From assembly GCA_000349905.1 (NCBI GenBank), contig KB722756.1, positions 269,145-333,144 of the forward strand: a DNA stretch of 64,000 nt, written 5' to 3'. The DNA is from Volvariella volvacea V23 (Eukaryota > Basidiomycota > Agaricomycetes > Agaricales > Pluteaceae). The notes under the pieces are model-generated. The model did not search any database and was not told the DNA's origin. It saw nothing but the letters and a program-made list of their open reading frames with translations. The translations under genes were made by a program, and so were the position numbers. Numbering within the stretch: the stretch's first letter is position 1; each line of letters starts with the position of its first letter. Shown one piece after another: positions 1 to 11,184 of this stretch.

Positions 1-1653
1 GTCGCAGTCACGAAATCGAGGGTATCATCGTCATCTTTGTCGAACGAGATCGTCTGTTCCCCCTGTTGCAGTCGAGCTGCGAGTCGGTTGATGCTGATAA
101 CTGTCAACGTGAGATATGGCATTACAGGCCACCACGACTGACCTGGAGATGAACAAAAGGACATTATCCCGAAGAGTGAGAGTCTGTTGATCCTTCAGTC
201 TCGAGGCAGGTTGTGAAGAACCATTAGCATGACCATTTGCTATTGGGCCATTCGCAACGCCATTTTGTTGTCCATTTATCTTCCTCTCGAGCACGAATGA
301 CCCATCCAAGATCTTATCAAAGTCTAGTGGCACGGGAGGTTGCCGTGAACGCCACATGTCGGACATGCTCAGTAGATTTCGAATGTCCGCGTCGAAGACC
401 TAGAGGGTGAATCGCTGAGATTAGGGAAGGACACGTCAAATAGGAGGTGGTCTCATACCTTTTGGAATACCATCTTAGCTGCATCGTTCTGTCCACTGAA
501 GCGTAGTGCACGACGGACAGCCTGAAACGCTAGGGCTTCCTTTCGTAATGCGGCTATTTCTTGCGCTATGGGTAACCACGAAAGGTTATTGCTAATTCAG
601 CAAAGCACCAGTATAAATTTAGACGAACCATTCTCGCCCTGCTTCTCCGCCTCATCAAGCTCTGCTCCAGCGTCTTCGTCTTCCCCGAAAAGCTGCCTGA
701 TATCACAATTAATTTCGGAAAGACGGAACAGTGTAAATGCCCCCACCCCATTAGGTAACTTTTACTCCAGACAATGCAATGAATAGGCTGACTGGGCGTT
801 GACCGGATAGTGCACACAGGAAAAGTCTTAGGGGTTGGCTTTGGCACGCAGTCGAAGCATTCTGTTCGGTCCTAACGGAGATTAAGCATCAGTGAATCTG
901 CGAGAGAAGTACGCCAGGGACTTACCTTGACCAGGGGCTGTACTTGGCCAAGATATCCTGCCGTTCCGGATTCCACCAAGGGGATTTGTGCGGCCATGCA
1001 CATTTTATTGACGTGTCTACGAGCGCCTTGAGCGAAGGGTCAGATAAGAGAGCTCAGGGAGAAAGTTGGGTGGTGTGACTTGCCCAGGTTATCGAGCGCG
1101 TTTAAGACGATGTCGAATTGTTTGAACCATGCGATGTCGTACTGAGGTTCCTTGATGTTTCCGTGGATTGGTGTGATTCGTACATTTGGGTTGAAATCTG
1201 CTGCTGTGCGCGCGGCAACCTACGAGATGGGAGCGTAAGGATTAGCAGATGAAGCACGAGGAGAAGCAAAAGGCAGATGTCGATCTTGCAGTTCATCCAG
1301 CATGCGACAGCATCGCGCACAGTCAAACACCTACTCACCAATGCCTTACTCTGCTTCACATCCTTCTTTCTAAAGAGGAACTGACGGTTGAGATTGGACA
1401 AGTCGATGGTATCGAGGTCTAGCAACGTTATATGTCCAAATCCAGTGAGGACAATGTTCTTCACTACCACCATATCACAAAACAAAAGTAAGCTATCATT
1501 CCACTCAAGACATACACCACAGAGCCACATACGCAGTTCGCATCCAATTCCACCAGCCCCAACCAACAGCACTTTTGTGTTCGTGAGCTGCGCATGCAAC
1601 TCGGGACCAAGTATCGCCTTCGCATGGGCGGTTCGGGCTGCTGCAGTTGACAT
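1..1653 (-). CDS. UBA2: SUMO-activating enzyme E1 subunit 2 (3' part cut off by window)
   Basis: This is the catalytic subunit of the heterodimeric SUMO E1, which adenylates SUMO and carries it as a thioester before passing it to UBC9 in the nucleus. The ATG is at 1653-1651. The first exon has the nucleotide-binding glycine motif GAGGIGCE. Exon 2 (1463-1339) reads LKNIVLTGF...[16 protein letters not shown], typical of E1 adenylation domains. The next exon encodes [10 protein letters not shown] and NALDNL, then RRHVNKMC. The catalytic cysteine lies in [11 protein letters not shown] near 0.8 kb. [16 protein letters not shown] near 0.36 kb is the region after the Cys domain. The ubiquitin-fold and nuclear-localisation C-terminus lies outside the window. 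Exon 1 is 121 nt and exon 2 is 125 nt, with phases that fit. One intron (about 1085-1027) has a GC donor. No lesion was seen in the parts read. Confidence 0.93.
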
Positions 1654-2078
1654 TGGAAATATATTTCGTAGTTCAAGAGCGTTGTCGTCCCTTTGGGTGG
1701 TGCTGGGGAGCGGTAATGGAGCCTTGGAGTGTCGTGAACAGCTAGAAGTTGGACTTCAGAGTTGCAATTGAGGATAGACGCGCATGTCACACCGAGTGTG
1801 TCGGGTCACATGCTTGTCACGCTACGCTGATCGCGAAGGTGGCGCGGAGGTCGAGTCGGATTGGGTGACGCAAGGATGTTACAGGGGGCGGTGATTCATG
1901 ATGATACAATTCAAGTAAATACAGAGTTATACAAGCAATCAGTTGAGCACTACTGTCCTATTCCAAGTTGTCCCAGGCACAAGCTAACCATAGAATTGCC
2001 AAGATGACGTTCAGTCTCACTAACTGCAGTAACCAGCGGCGATATGAAAGTACATCGAGCAATGCAAATGTCATCTCA

Positions 2079-3668
2079 CTATACGTGAGTATACCCTTAA
2101 ATCAAAAACAGAGATCTAAACGGCATGATCGGAGAACATTTACGCGACCACTCACCATCTTGAGCCCCAGAAGGTCCTACCGAGACTACACCCTGTGTGG
2201 GTGGCACAACCTGAGGCACACCTTGACAGGAAAGCAACGCAGTTTTTTCCTGGGTCTGTCCTAATGGCTGCAGCGCCATATCCGCATCAGCGCTCGTCTC
2301 GTCATCCACTGGCGCCTTCTCGGGCACATCGGATTTCTTGCTCGGCTTAAACCCGCACATCTGGGCTAGAAGCGCAATGGTGCACAGCGCCACCACGAAC
2401 ATTTGGAGGAAGAACCCCACCACGTCTGGAATGTTCAACGGCCGAACGTGAGTACATCGGTGGCATGCAGTAATGAGATGGCTCACCTAGCAGTACACCT
2501 GTCAGCGAAATCGATTAGGTGAGTTTTCTGTGGAGCGCAATATCGATAAAATACTTACCAATGGGCGGCTCACCAACAAAAAGTTCCCTCAACGCAGGGA
2601 TAGTCAAAATAACCGTGACCGGCAAAATCAAAACCCCCTCTCCAAGCTCTACATCCTTCGCCACCGTGGCCATAACCGTAATAACGATCACAACCGCCGC
2701 CAACGCCCAATTAAAAAGAAACAGCATCACCGCATAAACTTTCGCTATCACATTCCGCCTGATCGTCAACGAAACCACGTTCGAGTCGAGTTCCGCGCCA
2801 TTAAACCTCGTCCGGGCAGGCGTGTTGGTGGACCTTGGCGCAAAGTTGTTGGCAAAGTCGGAGAATGCGGCGGCTGCGATGGGCACTGTGGTGTTGGTGC
2901 TTAAATCCAAGGTGATGAATTTCGTTCTTGTGACGTAGTAGTCGAAGGGGTAGAGGTACTGTTGGTCGAAGAATTTATAGCGTATGCCCAGCTTTGTCGC
3001 TTGGGTGTACGTCTCGAGGAGTATGTCGGCTTGGAATGAGTTTACGGCGTGCAGGCTGAGCGAGGAGATTCAATTCTTATTCTGATTAGCACTATTGGGG
3101 GCTTACTATATCAGCTCCTCCGTGGCAGGATCTAATGGTTGGGTATCTGGGTCATACGAAAAGACTGGCTCGGGTTGGCTGATATCGATTCCCAAATCAA
3201 CGCATGTAGTCAGACAGGGACACATGGATCTAATTCAACGGACCCACTTATTCATGTACACGTCCAACGGCACATTGGGCAGGGAACAATGCGTCGTGCC
3301 CTTTGAGATTGGCGCATTCTGCGCGCTGTAGCTTCCACACCCGCCCACATGCCACGACACACCGATCATTCTCTCCGTGAGATCGACCTTGTATATGTGG
3401 CCCAGGAGCACCACCTGCCGAAGCGTCAACCCACGGGGATTTCTCGTGTCCATAGTAATTTACTACCACTCACCCCATTTGCGTCTGGCGCTATGGACGA
3501 CATGACTCCAAAGTCACTCTGCCCATTATTGTTCACCGTGAACAAAACGCAGAGAACAGCTGCGAGGACGACAGAGATGGAGAGCCCGAGGGTCACTATT
3601 ACCTGATGGCGGCCTATGAATTGGTCCAGCGTAGGGCCAAGTCTCCGTACTGAAGACACCAAAGGCAT
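2079..3668 (-). CDS. DUF4436-like multi-pass membrane protein
   Basis: An integral membrane protein of unknown function. The ATG is at 3668. Residues about 21-47 form a hydrophobic N-terminal segment (VIVTLGLSISVVLAAVLCVL), followed by a long luminal or extracellular domain with WHVGGCGSYSAQNAPISKG and FFDQQYLYPFDYYV. Three further hydrophobic segments follow, around VYAVMLFLFNWALAAVVIV, LILPVTVILTIPALRELFVG and VVGFFLQMFVVALCTIALLA. The GEPPIG motif after the second of these and the one-plus-three membrane layout match the DUF4436 family as I know it. The C-terminal tail is hydrophilic and probably cytosolic. Several short introns interrupt the gene. I place the stop at 2081-2079 after a last intron beginning with gtgagt, giving a tail ending in YTHV. 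The family call is by motif recognition only. Confidence 0.75.
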
Positions 3669-4148
3669 GGTCTACCACAATGCGAGGGAATCAAAGAGAG
3701 GAGTAGCATGTCCTCGTTTTACGCCCTTTAATTCTGCAGATGGTCCTCTAGTAGGAAATTGCCCTTGTCCGCACTGGTCAGGGACAATGATGGATGGGGA
3801 TATAATAAACCAAGAATAGTCATAAGCCACTATCATCCATGATCATCAGTGTTTGAGTCAACTGCTGATTCCGATGGAATGAGGCAAACTAAGAAGTTTC
3901 CTTCAACACGGCCTCCGCACTGCACGATTTGTCAACGTAGCTTTGCCATTAACCACGAGTGAAAGACAGTCCTATATGCCACATTCATCTACAAGTTCGA
4001 TTATTACAAAATGCAAGCGTGAGTAAAGCGAATTAAAGTCTCTGCGACAGATATGCATAATACATCCGTGAAAGGGATCAAGGGCTGACGGACCTGCCTC
4101 TCCGTCGTTGATCTGGGATATCGTGCCTGCGCCCATTCCTCCTGTTCA
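3669..4148. other. intergenic region
   Basis: A short interval between two minus-strand genes. It must hold the promoter of the DUF4436-like gene and the 3' end of the Ser/Pro-rich gene. I see no further gene or RNA. Confidence 0.5.
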
Positions 4149-5098
4149 TTATTGCGAGCCCGTTCTCTCACTGGATTGAATGCTTTCCACTGAGGCGCTC
4201 GAGGTACGCCCGGGGATCGACAATAACGAATTGCTCGCAGGCGATCGAAACGATCGATTGCTGGCACTTGAGGAGTGTACAGACCAGAAGGAATCATAGG
4301 TAAGAGCCGAAGGCGCATACCCAAATGGCTCCCCTGTCGAAGATGATGGGAGTGATGAGGTCGAGGTGGGCTGTGTCGCTGGCGACCCTTGGATAGGCCA
4401 TGATACAGCTGGTTTCAAGGTGGTCAGAAACGGCTTTTTGGTGGCGCTGAGCGGGGTATTTTGGCCTTGGTTGGCAGACGTAATCTGTGGTGACGTCCCG
4501 GTGGGCACTGCGCTCCCAGCGGTTTGATCACCGATAGATACGGTATTTTGGTTTCGTGGCGCAGCCTCTCCCGGCGTCCTTGGGGTCGAAACTGCTACAG
4601 CTTGTCCATTCCCTGCGCTTCTTTCAGTGTGGGCGGTCACTGCGCCGGGCGAGGGCGTAGAGGGTGTTCGCGGTAGACTTGAAGAGTTGAAGCCCACTCT
4701 GAACGATAAAGAGGATTGAGAAGATTGGAGGGCGGATTTAGTAAAGGTTGCAGCAGTGGTAGGCAGAAGGGTTGGCATGGAGTACGTCCTTGGGCCTCGC
4801 TGTTGCGAGTGATGAAAGTATAGGTTTTCAACCTCGTAGAGGTTTTGCCTTTGCTTGCGTTCATGAACAGTGAGTGTAAGCCTGGAGAATCCAGAACAGA
4901 GCATACCCATCCGTGCTCGACTTTGAGCCGTGCGTACTGCAGACGCATCTGCAGCTGCCTCAACAGCTAGTCCGAGCGGAAACGCGCGATCCGCCTCAGC
5001 GCCGATCCAAATATACAAAGGGCGCGGAAACTCACGTGTTGCGCCTTTGCTCTCTCTAAAACATGCTTCCGTCGTCGCTCGGTCTCCGCAGCGTGCAT
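4149..5098 (-). CDS. unrecognised protein: basic helical N-terminus, Ser/Thr/Pro-rich remainder
   Basis: I do not recognise a family. Splicing gives exons 5098-5036, 4966-4907, 4853-4321 and 4266-4149, 257 residues with consistent phases. The N-terminus (HAAETERRRKHVLERAKAQ, then LLRQLQMRLQYARLKVEHGW and NLYEVENLYFHHS) is charged and probably helical; it is the part most likely to be conserved. From about residue 65 onward the sequence is low-complexity Ser, Thr, Pro and Ala, probably disordered. The last intron is 54 nt and lacks an in-frame stop, so retaining it would simply add 18 residues. The gene is divergent from BNA1, with starts 301 bp apart. It could be a subunit of a nuclear complex or a DNA-associated factor, but nothing in the sequence proves this. 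Confidence 0.6.
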
Positions 5099-5399
5099 AG
5101 TCGATGTTGTTGTCACCATTGGGGTGTTATCAGAGCGGGTCAAAGGACATCAACAAGAGATATCGCGATAGATTAAAGGCCTCGTTGCCTTTGGTTGGCG
5201 GCCAACAGATGGCACGAGTCGATAAGCCAGCCAAACGGGGAGCAGAAAAGGTTCTATTAAACACGTGTGGCGATCAGCACGTGCTCCGTACCTTTTCTCA
5301 CGTGAGCGGCAGTATCCCACCGCCTCGGCAGGTTCCAGAATCCTACGATGATGTCGACCTCCGCGGGTGGGATCTGTAAGCGTATCAGTTTCTGTCACC
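5099..5399. promoter_or_regulatory. shared divergent promoter region
   Basis: These 301 bp separate the start codons of the Ser/Pro-rich gene (minus) and BNA1 (plus), so they must hold both promoters and both 5' leaders. CACGTG-type sequences occur near 5263, 5278 and 5298 and could be bHLH sites; this is inference only. Confidence 0.45.
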
Positions 5400-6081
5400 A
5401 TGCCTCTCCCGTCGCCGTTGAACTTCAAGAAATGGCTCGAGGAAAACCAAGATCTCCTCAAGCCACCGGTCAATAACTACTGCATCTACAAGGGGAAGGA
5501 CTTTATCGTCATGGTCGTCGGTGGTCCAAATGAGAGGAACGATTATCACGTCAACCAGACAGAAGTAAGTCTTGGCGTCTCAAAGCCTCTGCATCGAGCC
5601 ATCATGGTTTTATACAGGAATGGTTCTACCAACACAAAGGAGGAATGCTATTGCGAGTTGTAGACGATGGCGTATTCAGGGACATCAGGATCGAAGAGGG
5701 CGAGATGTTCTTACTTCCCGGTAAGCAATAGAAATTCACCATCACGCTCGTAGGCTGAACCACCCTAGCAAACACCCCTCATAACCCAGTGCGATTCGCC
5801 AACACCATTGGACTTGTGCTCGAGCGTGTTAGACCGGAAGACTCCATTGGTGGGTATCTCTCGACAACGGACTCAGCCTATTTACCTAGCTCCTCTTCTT
5901 GGAAGATCGGCTTCGATGGTATTGCCAAGCTCCTGTGCACGAAAAGCCAACCATCATACACGAGTCCTCGTTCCATGTCACAGATCTGGGAACTCAGCTA
6001 AAGCCTGTCATCCAGGCTTGGCAGGCCAGCGAGGAACTCAGGACATGTAAGGAATGCGGGAGAATTGCAGATCCGAAGTAG
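5400..6081 (+). CDS. BNA1: 3-hydroxyanthranilate 3,4-dioxygenase
   Basis: This cytosolic non-haem iron cupin enzyme opens the ring of 3-hydroxyanthranilate in the kynurenine route from tryptophan to quinolinate and NAD. Four exons (5400-5564, 5618-5720, 5769-5849, 5906-6081) join in phase to 174 residues, the usual fungal length. The metal ligands expected for the family are present: His50 in DYHVN, Glu56 in TEEWFYQ and His94 in TPHNP. The cupin text [20 protein letters not shown] and the C-terminal DLGTQLKP are diagnostic. A CKEC near the C-terminus matches the second, rubredoxin-like metal site of fungal and bacterial forms. The start is the first ATG of the open frame. The gene converges on terpene synthase 1, with 326 bp between stop codons. 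No lesion seen. Confidence 0.96.
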
Positions 6082-6407
6082 GGCACGGGTCATGGTAATC
6101 TGGCGTGACCATAACGCCCACACGATCCTTCTTTGTAAGTTAAGTATAAATGAATATGTACCTACTGTGCTACGTCGACCTTATTAGAATAAATCATATA
6201 CGAGAAACTCTCTGACCCCTCTGGAATGTCTCTCAAAGCGAAGATTCACCTTCGCTTAATGATGAAAGCAAAGTCCCTGAATATGGTCATGGTATTTACT
6301 AACAATTAGTGCTACCCAATATCTGTAATGTCCATCTTTTATGTCTAATATACAGTAAGTATCCAATATAAACTGTATCAGATAAGAATCTATGCCAAAT
6401 TTTCCTC

Positions 6408-7801
6408 TCAATGACTCCGTGGTCCCGCCGGAGGTAACAAATGAACAACGCCCTCCTCCCGTACCCTCAATCCACCCTTACCAAAATACCTTTGACTCTC
6501 AAAACACCATGAGTAATGACCGACAGCCCACATCCCAACACCATCGACATAAGCCTTCATTCTTTCACCCTGCCTTTGCCCCTGCAAACTGGGCACAAGT
6601 CTCCTGTAGTTGTCGAGGAAGCTCCTCTCGCAGTTGGCGTGGTACTCTTCAACCCATCTCAGCGCGCCGTGGATATCGGTGTTGAGTTGCCTCGTGACAA
6701 TGGTCAAGATGTTATGCGCGTCGTCGCCTCGCGCTTGTTCTATGTTGTACGACAGCATGTCCTATCTCCAGGTCGTCAGTATCATCACCTTCAAGAATAG
6801 AAACTAGATCCTCACATTATCAAGGATGACCATATCGGTGGCAAGGTTTATTAGTCCTTCGACTGTAGGATTATTCACAAACTCCGTCGGAAGGTCCGCA
6901 TCGCTCATGTCCCAAACCTCAAGCAAGAACAGGGACGGTCGAACGCCGATGGTCTTCCTCCTGACGTGGAGGTACTCCTCTATCGTCCTCGAGCGCTGTT
7001 GATCCCGGTCTGCAGCGCGCGTTGCAATCCCTTGAGCATAGTCGCAGAATCTAGTGATGAATCGCCTCGCTGCCAAGGGTGGTATTTTCGTCTTCAATGC
7101 GTTCACCCAGAACCTAGCGCGTCACCGGAAAGCATCAGCATCCATGTCCCAAGCTAAGTACTAGTATTAATAACTCACTGTCTCGTCATTTCTCCCAAGG
7201 CAACCTCGCCAACAGGACGCGGCTTCCAGGGGTTCTGTAGAGCATCCCTAATCATGCCCACGTACCCTTGTACTTCGTCACCACTCCCGATGTCGGAGAA
7301 ATGGTCAATCATGAAGTATAGGTTCATCAAGTCGCATGCAAGCCTCGTTCTAGCTGTTGATCGACAGGCATGCGGTGAGTCCTACCCGCCTGCCTCATCA
7401 ATTAAAGTTCTCGAACTACTCACTACGATTGAGATTCGGCCACAGCAGACAGGAAGCAAGACCTAAAAAATCGCATCAACTCGTCAACACGAAGGCAAGG
7501 GATCGAATGGACAGCGATACATACTAAAGTCGCATGCCTCGAATTTAACCTGACGTTTTTCGGTCAGGCATTGGAAAGACCGGATCCAAGCGTTGGACTC
7601 TCGCTTGGCGACTTCGTAGTATGGGTTCAGCCGCCGTGTCCAAGGCCAGCTTCGGTACACACGGGGCAGCTTGATGACACGTTCGTTGGTGAGCTCAGAG
7701 TCCTGGGCTTCGTTTCGTTCGGATCCTATGAATGCGTCGAGGGAACTTGGCTTGATAGCAGCAGGACCAGGAGCGGTGGTTGGTACCGATATCGACAACA
7801 T
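6408..7801 (-). CDS. sesquiterpene synthase 1 (intact)
   Basis: A class I terpene cyclase that would ionise a prenyl diphosphate, probably farnesyl diphosphate, and cyclise it. Five exons (7801-7525, 7462-7424, 7353-7179, 7113-6816, 6761-6408) join in phase to 380 residues, usual for basidiomycete enzymes. The aspartate motif is D122-H-F-S-D126 in FMIDHFSDIG. The NSE magnesium motif is complete when exons 4 and 5 join: N263-D-M-L-S267-Y-N-I-E271. Upstream VRRKTIGVRPSLFLLE contains the arginine that senses diphosphate. The C-terminal RY pair is in ESQRYFG. The His in the second position of the aspartate motif is unusual. The same four intron positions occur in synthase 2. The product cannot be predicted from sequence. 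Confidence 0.92.
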
Positions 7802-8569
7802 GCTTGAAGAAGAAAAAGATAGAACTGCAGCTGAACGATGCTAAAGAGGATGCAGAAACCGAAGCTCTGTCCTCGAGCTCTTTATGCATCCCCATTTCTC
7901 CGTCGATAATCCTATCTGTTACATCATATTCTCTGCGTCTTCAAACTCCATCCGATGCAGTGAATAGCCCCATAATTGACGATACGCCAATGCTTGTTCT
8001 CGAGCAAAGATAGAACTGAATTGTAGGCGACCTTCACCCCGATCCGCGGGGACCCCTGGCCTCTCCCACCCACATACTCCATTAACGCGCATCGTATCCC
8101 GCCAATAATAGCATCAAATCTCACTACCACTGCCCGCAGATTATCCACGTATAGCCCTACCTTGAATCGGAGGATTTGTGAACTCTGACACCATCCCGTT
8201 ATCCTAGGAATACGGCGAGTATGATATGGCTCCGACAAAAAAAAATTGAATAGAAGGTATTGCATCCCGCTAGCAATCGATCCTTGAAACCCCTCCGACA
8301 AGTCAGGAGATGAGGCTGAGGATCAAATTGATGACAGGATCCAGGAGGGGACCGTGGGCCAAGTCGCAAATCGTGCCTGTTTGGGATTCGAGGTGATGTA
8401 CATGTGCCCAACAATGTCAGCATTGCTTGAGACTCGATGTCCATTGCGGGCTGCATTGCTTTTCGACAATCCTGTTGCTTTGGCCCTGAACATTAACGTC
8501 CTTTATGCGGGTGCGTGACCAGATGAGAGATATCGGGGCAGTTTAGACACCGGTAGCCTCGGATAACTG
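7802..8569. other. intergenic region
   Basis: Upstream region of synthase 1. It probably holds its promoter. I see no other gene; short open frames here lack recognisable content. Confidence 0.4.
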
Positions 8570-8830
8570 CGAACTACGGTCCGGCGACCTCGAATGTTGC
8601 ACACGTCGACTGCTATCTGGGGCAAACCTTTCGTGCAGAATCCCCCGCTATCAGCAATAGATTGGGGGGTATTGATGCATGTATTTCATGACATGCACAA
8701 TGGAACGAGGGCGCCTCTCCACAAATCAAAACAGCAATAGATTGCTCCATCTCGTAAGTACAAGGCAAAGAAACGCCGATGGATGTGGAGAACGCATAGC
8801 GCACCGCAATCCCTGTAATTGCTGCAGTCA
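8570..8830. repeat. duplicated terpene-synthase 3' flank (copy 1)
   Basis: This stretch resembles 16932-17180, the 3' flank of the synthase 3 pseudogene. Shared blocks include a ggtccggcgac-gaatgttgc stretch and, near 8750, a cgtaagtacaa-gcaaagaa block. The two flanks stand in the same position relative to the synthase sequences, so the duplication included DNA beyond the coding region. Similarity was judged by eye. Confidence 0.6.
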
Positions 8831-9380
8831 ATTACCATTGCCAGCAACTACTGCTTTAAACAACAGTTTGATGACCACTTTCTTCATTATCTTTAGACCT
8901 TCAGTCGTGTCCGTCATGGCAAGCGCTATAGCCTTAAAATTAACGTCATTAAATATTCCGCTGGAAATCTAGACTCGACCTCGAACGCATTCTGAACATC
9001 TGTAATCTCGAGAAATACCAATAAAGACAGACAGTGATGGTCAATGGAGAGATATATTCTTGGATAGACATGGCGTATTCTGCCTCTTGCACGAGTAGCC
9101 AGAGCTTGGGCATGATCGCCTTACTTCAAGTTGGCACTGAGTCGTCGTGCCGACATCGAAAAAATTCCACCTGTCTGTAATGCATTCGACAGAGTCTGTC
9201 AGGCATAGAAGGACGGATGGGACTAGTACACATCGACAATATATCCATCACTCAATGTCTGATCATTCCGCCTGGGACCCTTCATCTGGGCGAAGTTTCA
9301 ATGATTTCCTCAATGCGTCCTTCATGATACCCGCTTACCTGTGAACCTCTTCACCATCTCCAATGTCAGAGAAGAGGAGA
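8831..9380 (-). pseudogene. old terpene synthase pseudogene, most of exon 5 and the N-terminus missing
   Basis: The plus strand is clearly similar to synthase 2 in three blocks read as minus-strand coding. 8831-8905 matches the last ~30 codons, 8915-9200 matches exon 4, and 9270-9375 matches exon 3 including the DNA encoding the DHFSD region. A near-identical run is gtagccagagcttgggcat near 9093. About 340 bp of exon 5 is missing between the first two blocks, exons 1-2 were not found, and reading frames are broken throughout, so no protein can be made. It was a sibling of the neighbouring synthases. Confidence 0.85.
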
Positions 9381-9845
9381 TCACTTGAGTGTGTTTGCTG
9401 GCAGATTCACTTCCGAGCCGAGTTCAGGCTGGTGCGGCCCACTCACTGGCAGGCTGGGTATCCAGATAAGGATGAGGCTGCTAGTCGAATTTGGCTCTAC
9501 ATTAGTTGACAATCTTGAATGCCACTCACACATCTGGTTGCACGACGATAAAATGCGTATGTAATTCTATAGATTCACGACATGCAGTACCCAATACTAG
9601 ACCACATATAAAATCTCTACCCACTTCTTTCAGGACTTGACATGGTGATGGCCTCAACTATCCAGCCAAATACCAGCCAAATAGAATAGCGCCCTTACCC
9701 TGTCAGCTTGAGCAGCTCCAGACCTTGCTACACCAAACGCCTGGCTGGGTACTCACACTTCAAATTTCGATGACGACGATAATTGAGGTGCGAGTACCCA
9801 GTGGTGCTTGCAGATGTTACACCTTGGATTGCGATAACGGTAAAT

Positions 9846-9915
9846 CGGGCAAACCGTGGTGGTTGTCGAGGGAGCTGCCCTTGCAGTTGGCGTGGTACTC
9901 TTCGATCCTCGACTA
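9846..9915 (-). pseudogene. detached terpene synthase exon 5 fragment
   Basis: About 50 of these bases match the part of synthase 1 around 6608-6658. Read on the minus strand they give EEYHANC followed by a degraded LDN motif, the conserved WVEEYHANCE segment of exon 5. The fragment lies on the wrong side of the other remnant: it is a C-terminal piece sitting upstream of that remnant's N-terminal end. It is therefore either a separate dead copy or the displaced missing part of exon 5. Confidence 0.75.
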
Positions 9916-11184
9916 GCCGCACATGGAAACTCGGCAAAGTATTCGAAAAGTTGATTGCACCTTCAGATAAGCATATCGAAGAACGATCTAAGGCGAAAGA
10001 AGTAAAGGGAAAGTCATGAAGAAAACATCAAGATCCAGGGTGTTGAATCACTCACGTTGGTGACATTGCTGGACCAATTGTCTATCTATGGTCTATACAA
10101 CAGTCCTTCACGCAGAGCATAGTCGAATCCAGTCCTCATTGGGAAACGGTGGACTCGCAATGAATCACAGCCTCGGAAGGAATGTACGTAAAGTAGCAAT
10201 ACACCAGGACCAGCACCCCTTTGACGAATGAACGACGTACCTGCTCTTCAAGAGTGTCGATGACCTTCTAGATTTTCAGACCGTGCGGATATCAGCATTT
10301 ATTCATTATAACGACTGCATCAGCACCAACCTTAAGCCATCTGAGGCCAAGAGCAGGCAAAGACGGAGGCGGAGGCGGGGCGTGGACGAGGAATGCCCAG
10401 AGCAAGGCTTCAAGGCGCTTCCACATTCGCTTGAGCTCATCGCTTCTCACGACCTCAAGGCATCCACAAGGCCCTACGTCTCCCTGCAGTCAATGGAGGA
10501 CGGTCGGCGAACATGCAGATCCGTGAAATCTTGACTGGACGTAATCGCACAACCTGCGCCAATTGTAAGGTGCAGTTGCACATCTTACTTAAGCCAATCC
10601 CACGTGCGCCTCAGTCCACTCTGACCAATGTACACTGCGTCAACGTCCACGGCAAGGTGGAACAACGAGCTACCACACAGTTAAGCAGGGGCAAGACAAA
10701 AATTCAGTGAAGCGGTAGGTCACCTTGTTCCAGTTCTCCTTGATTCCTATACCCCAACCCTGATTCTCCTGATCGGTTTAAGTGCCCAGTAAGCTCCTCA
10801 CGAGTTTGTCCACCCAGCACGTCCTTTTTGTGTGCAGTACTAGCATATATCTGCGCTGGGCATCTCGCTCTGCAGGCCCAAGCTCAACAACAGTGGCGAT
10901 ATCTGTGCAGTTCATGTCGAGTATGAGGCTGAAGCTGAGCTGATTAGACCTTGGTTGTCCATGGACTCTTTCTGGGCTCCAAACAACGTTGGATTTCTAG
11001 GCAATCCCGATGAGCTCAAGTCGTGTCATCCATCTTCTCATTCCGTGATACGAAAGCCTATAAGCTTTGCACCGCGCTTCAACATCCCGACGCCAGTCAG
11101 AATATCATCTATAATATCACAATAAACAACAAACACACGAAACCAAAGGCGGCAGGAACAAAAGGAATGGTCAGAACAAGCCAT
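9916..11184. other. intergenic region with possible gene relics
   Basis: No gene could be supported. Several minus-strand splice-like sites (gtacgtcg near 10240, gtgagtga near 10055) and a short KVIDTLEEQ-like reading near 10255 suggest decayed coding DNA of unknown origin. The 3' UTR of the threonyl-tRNA synthetase also lies at its right end. Confidence 0.4.
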
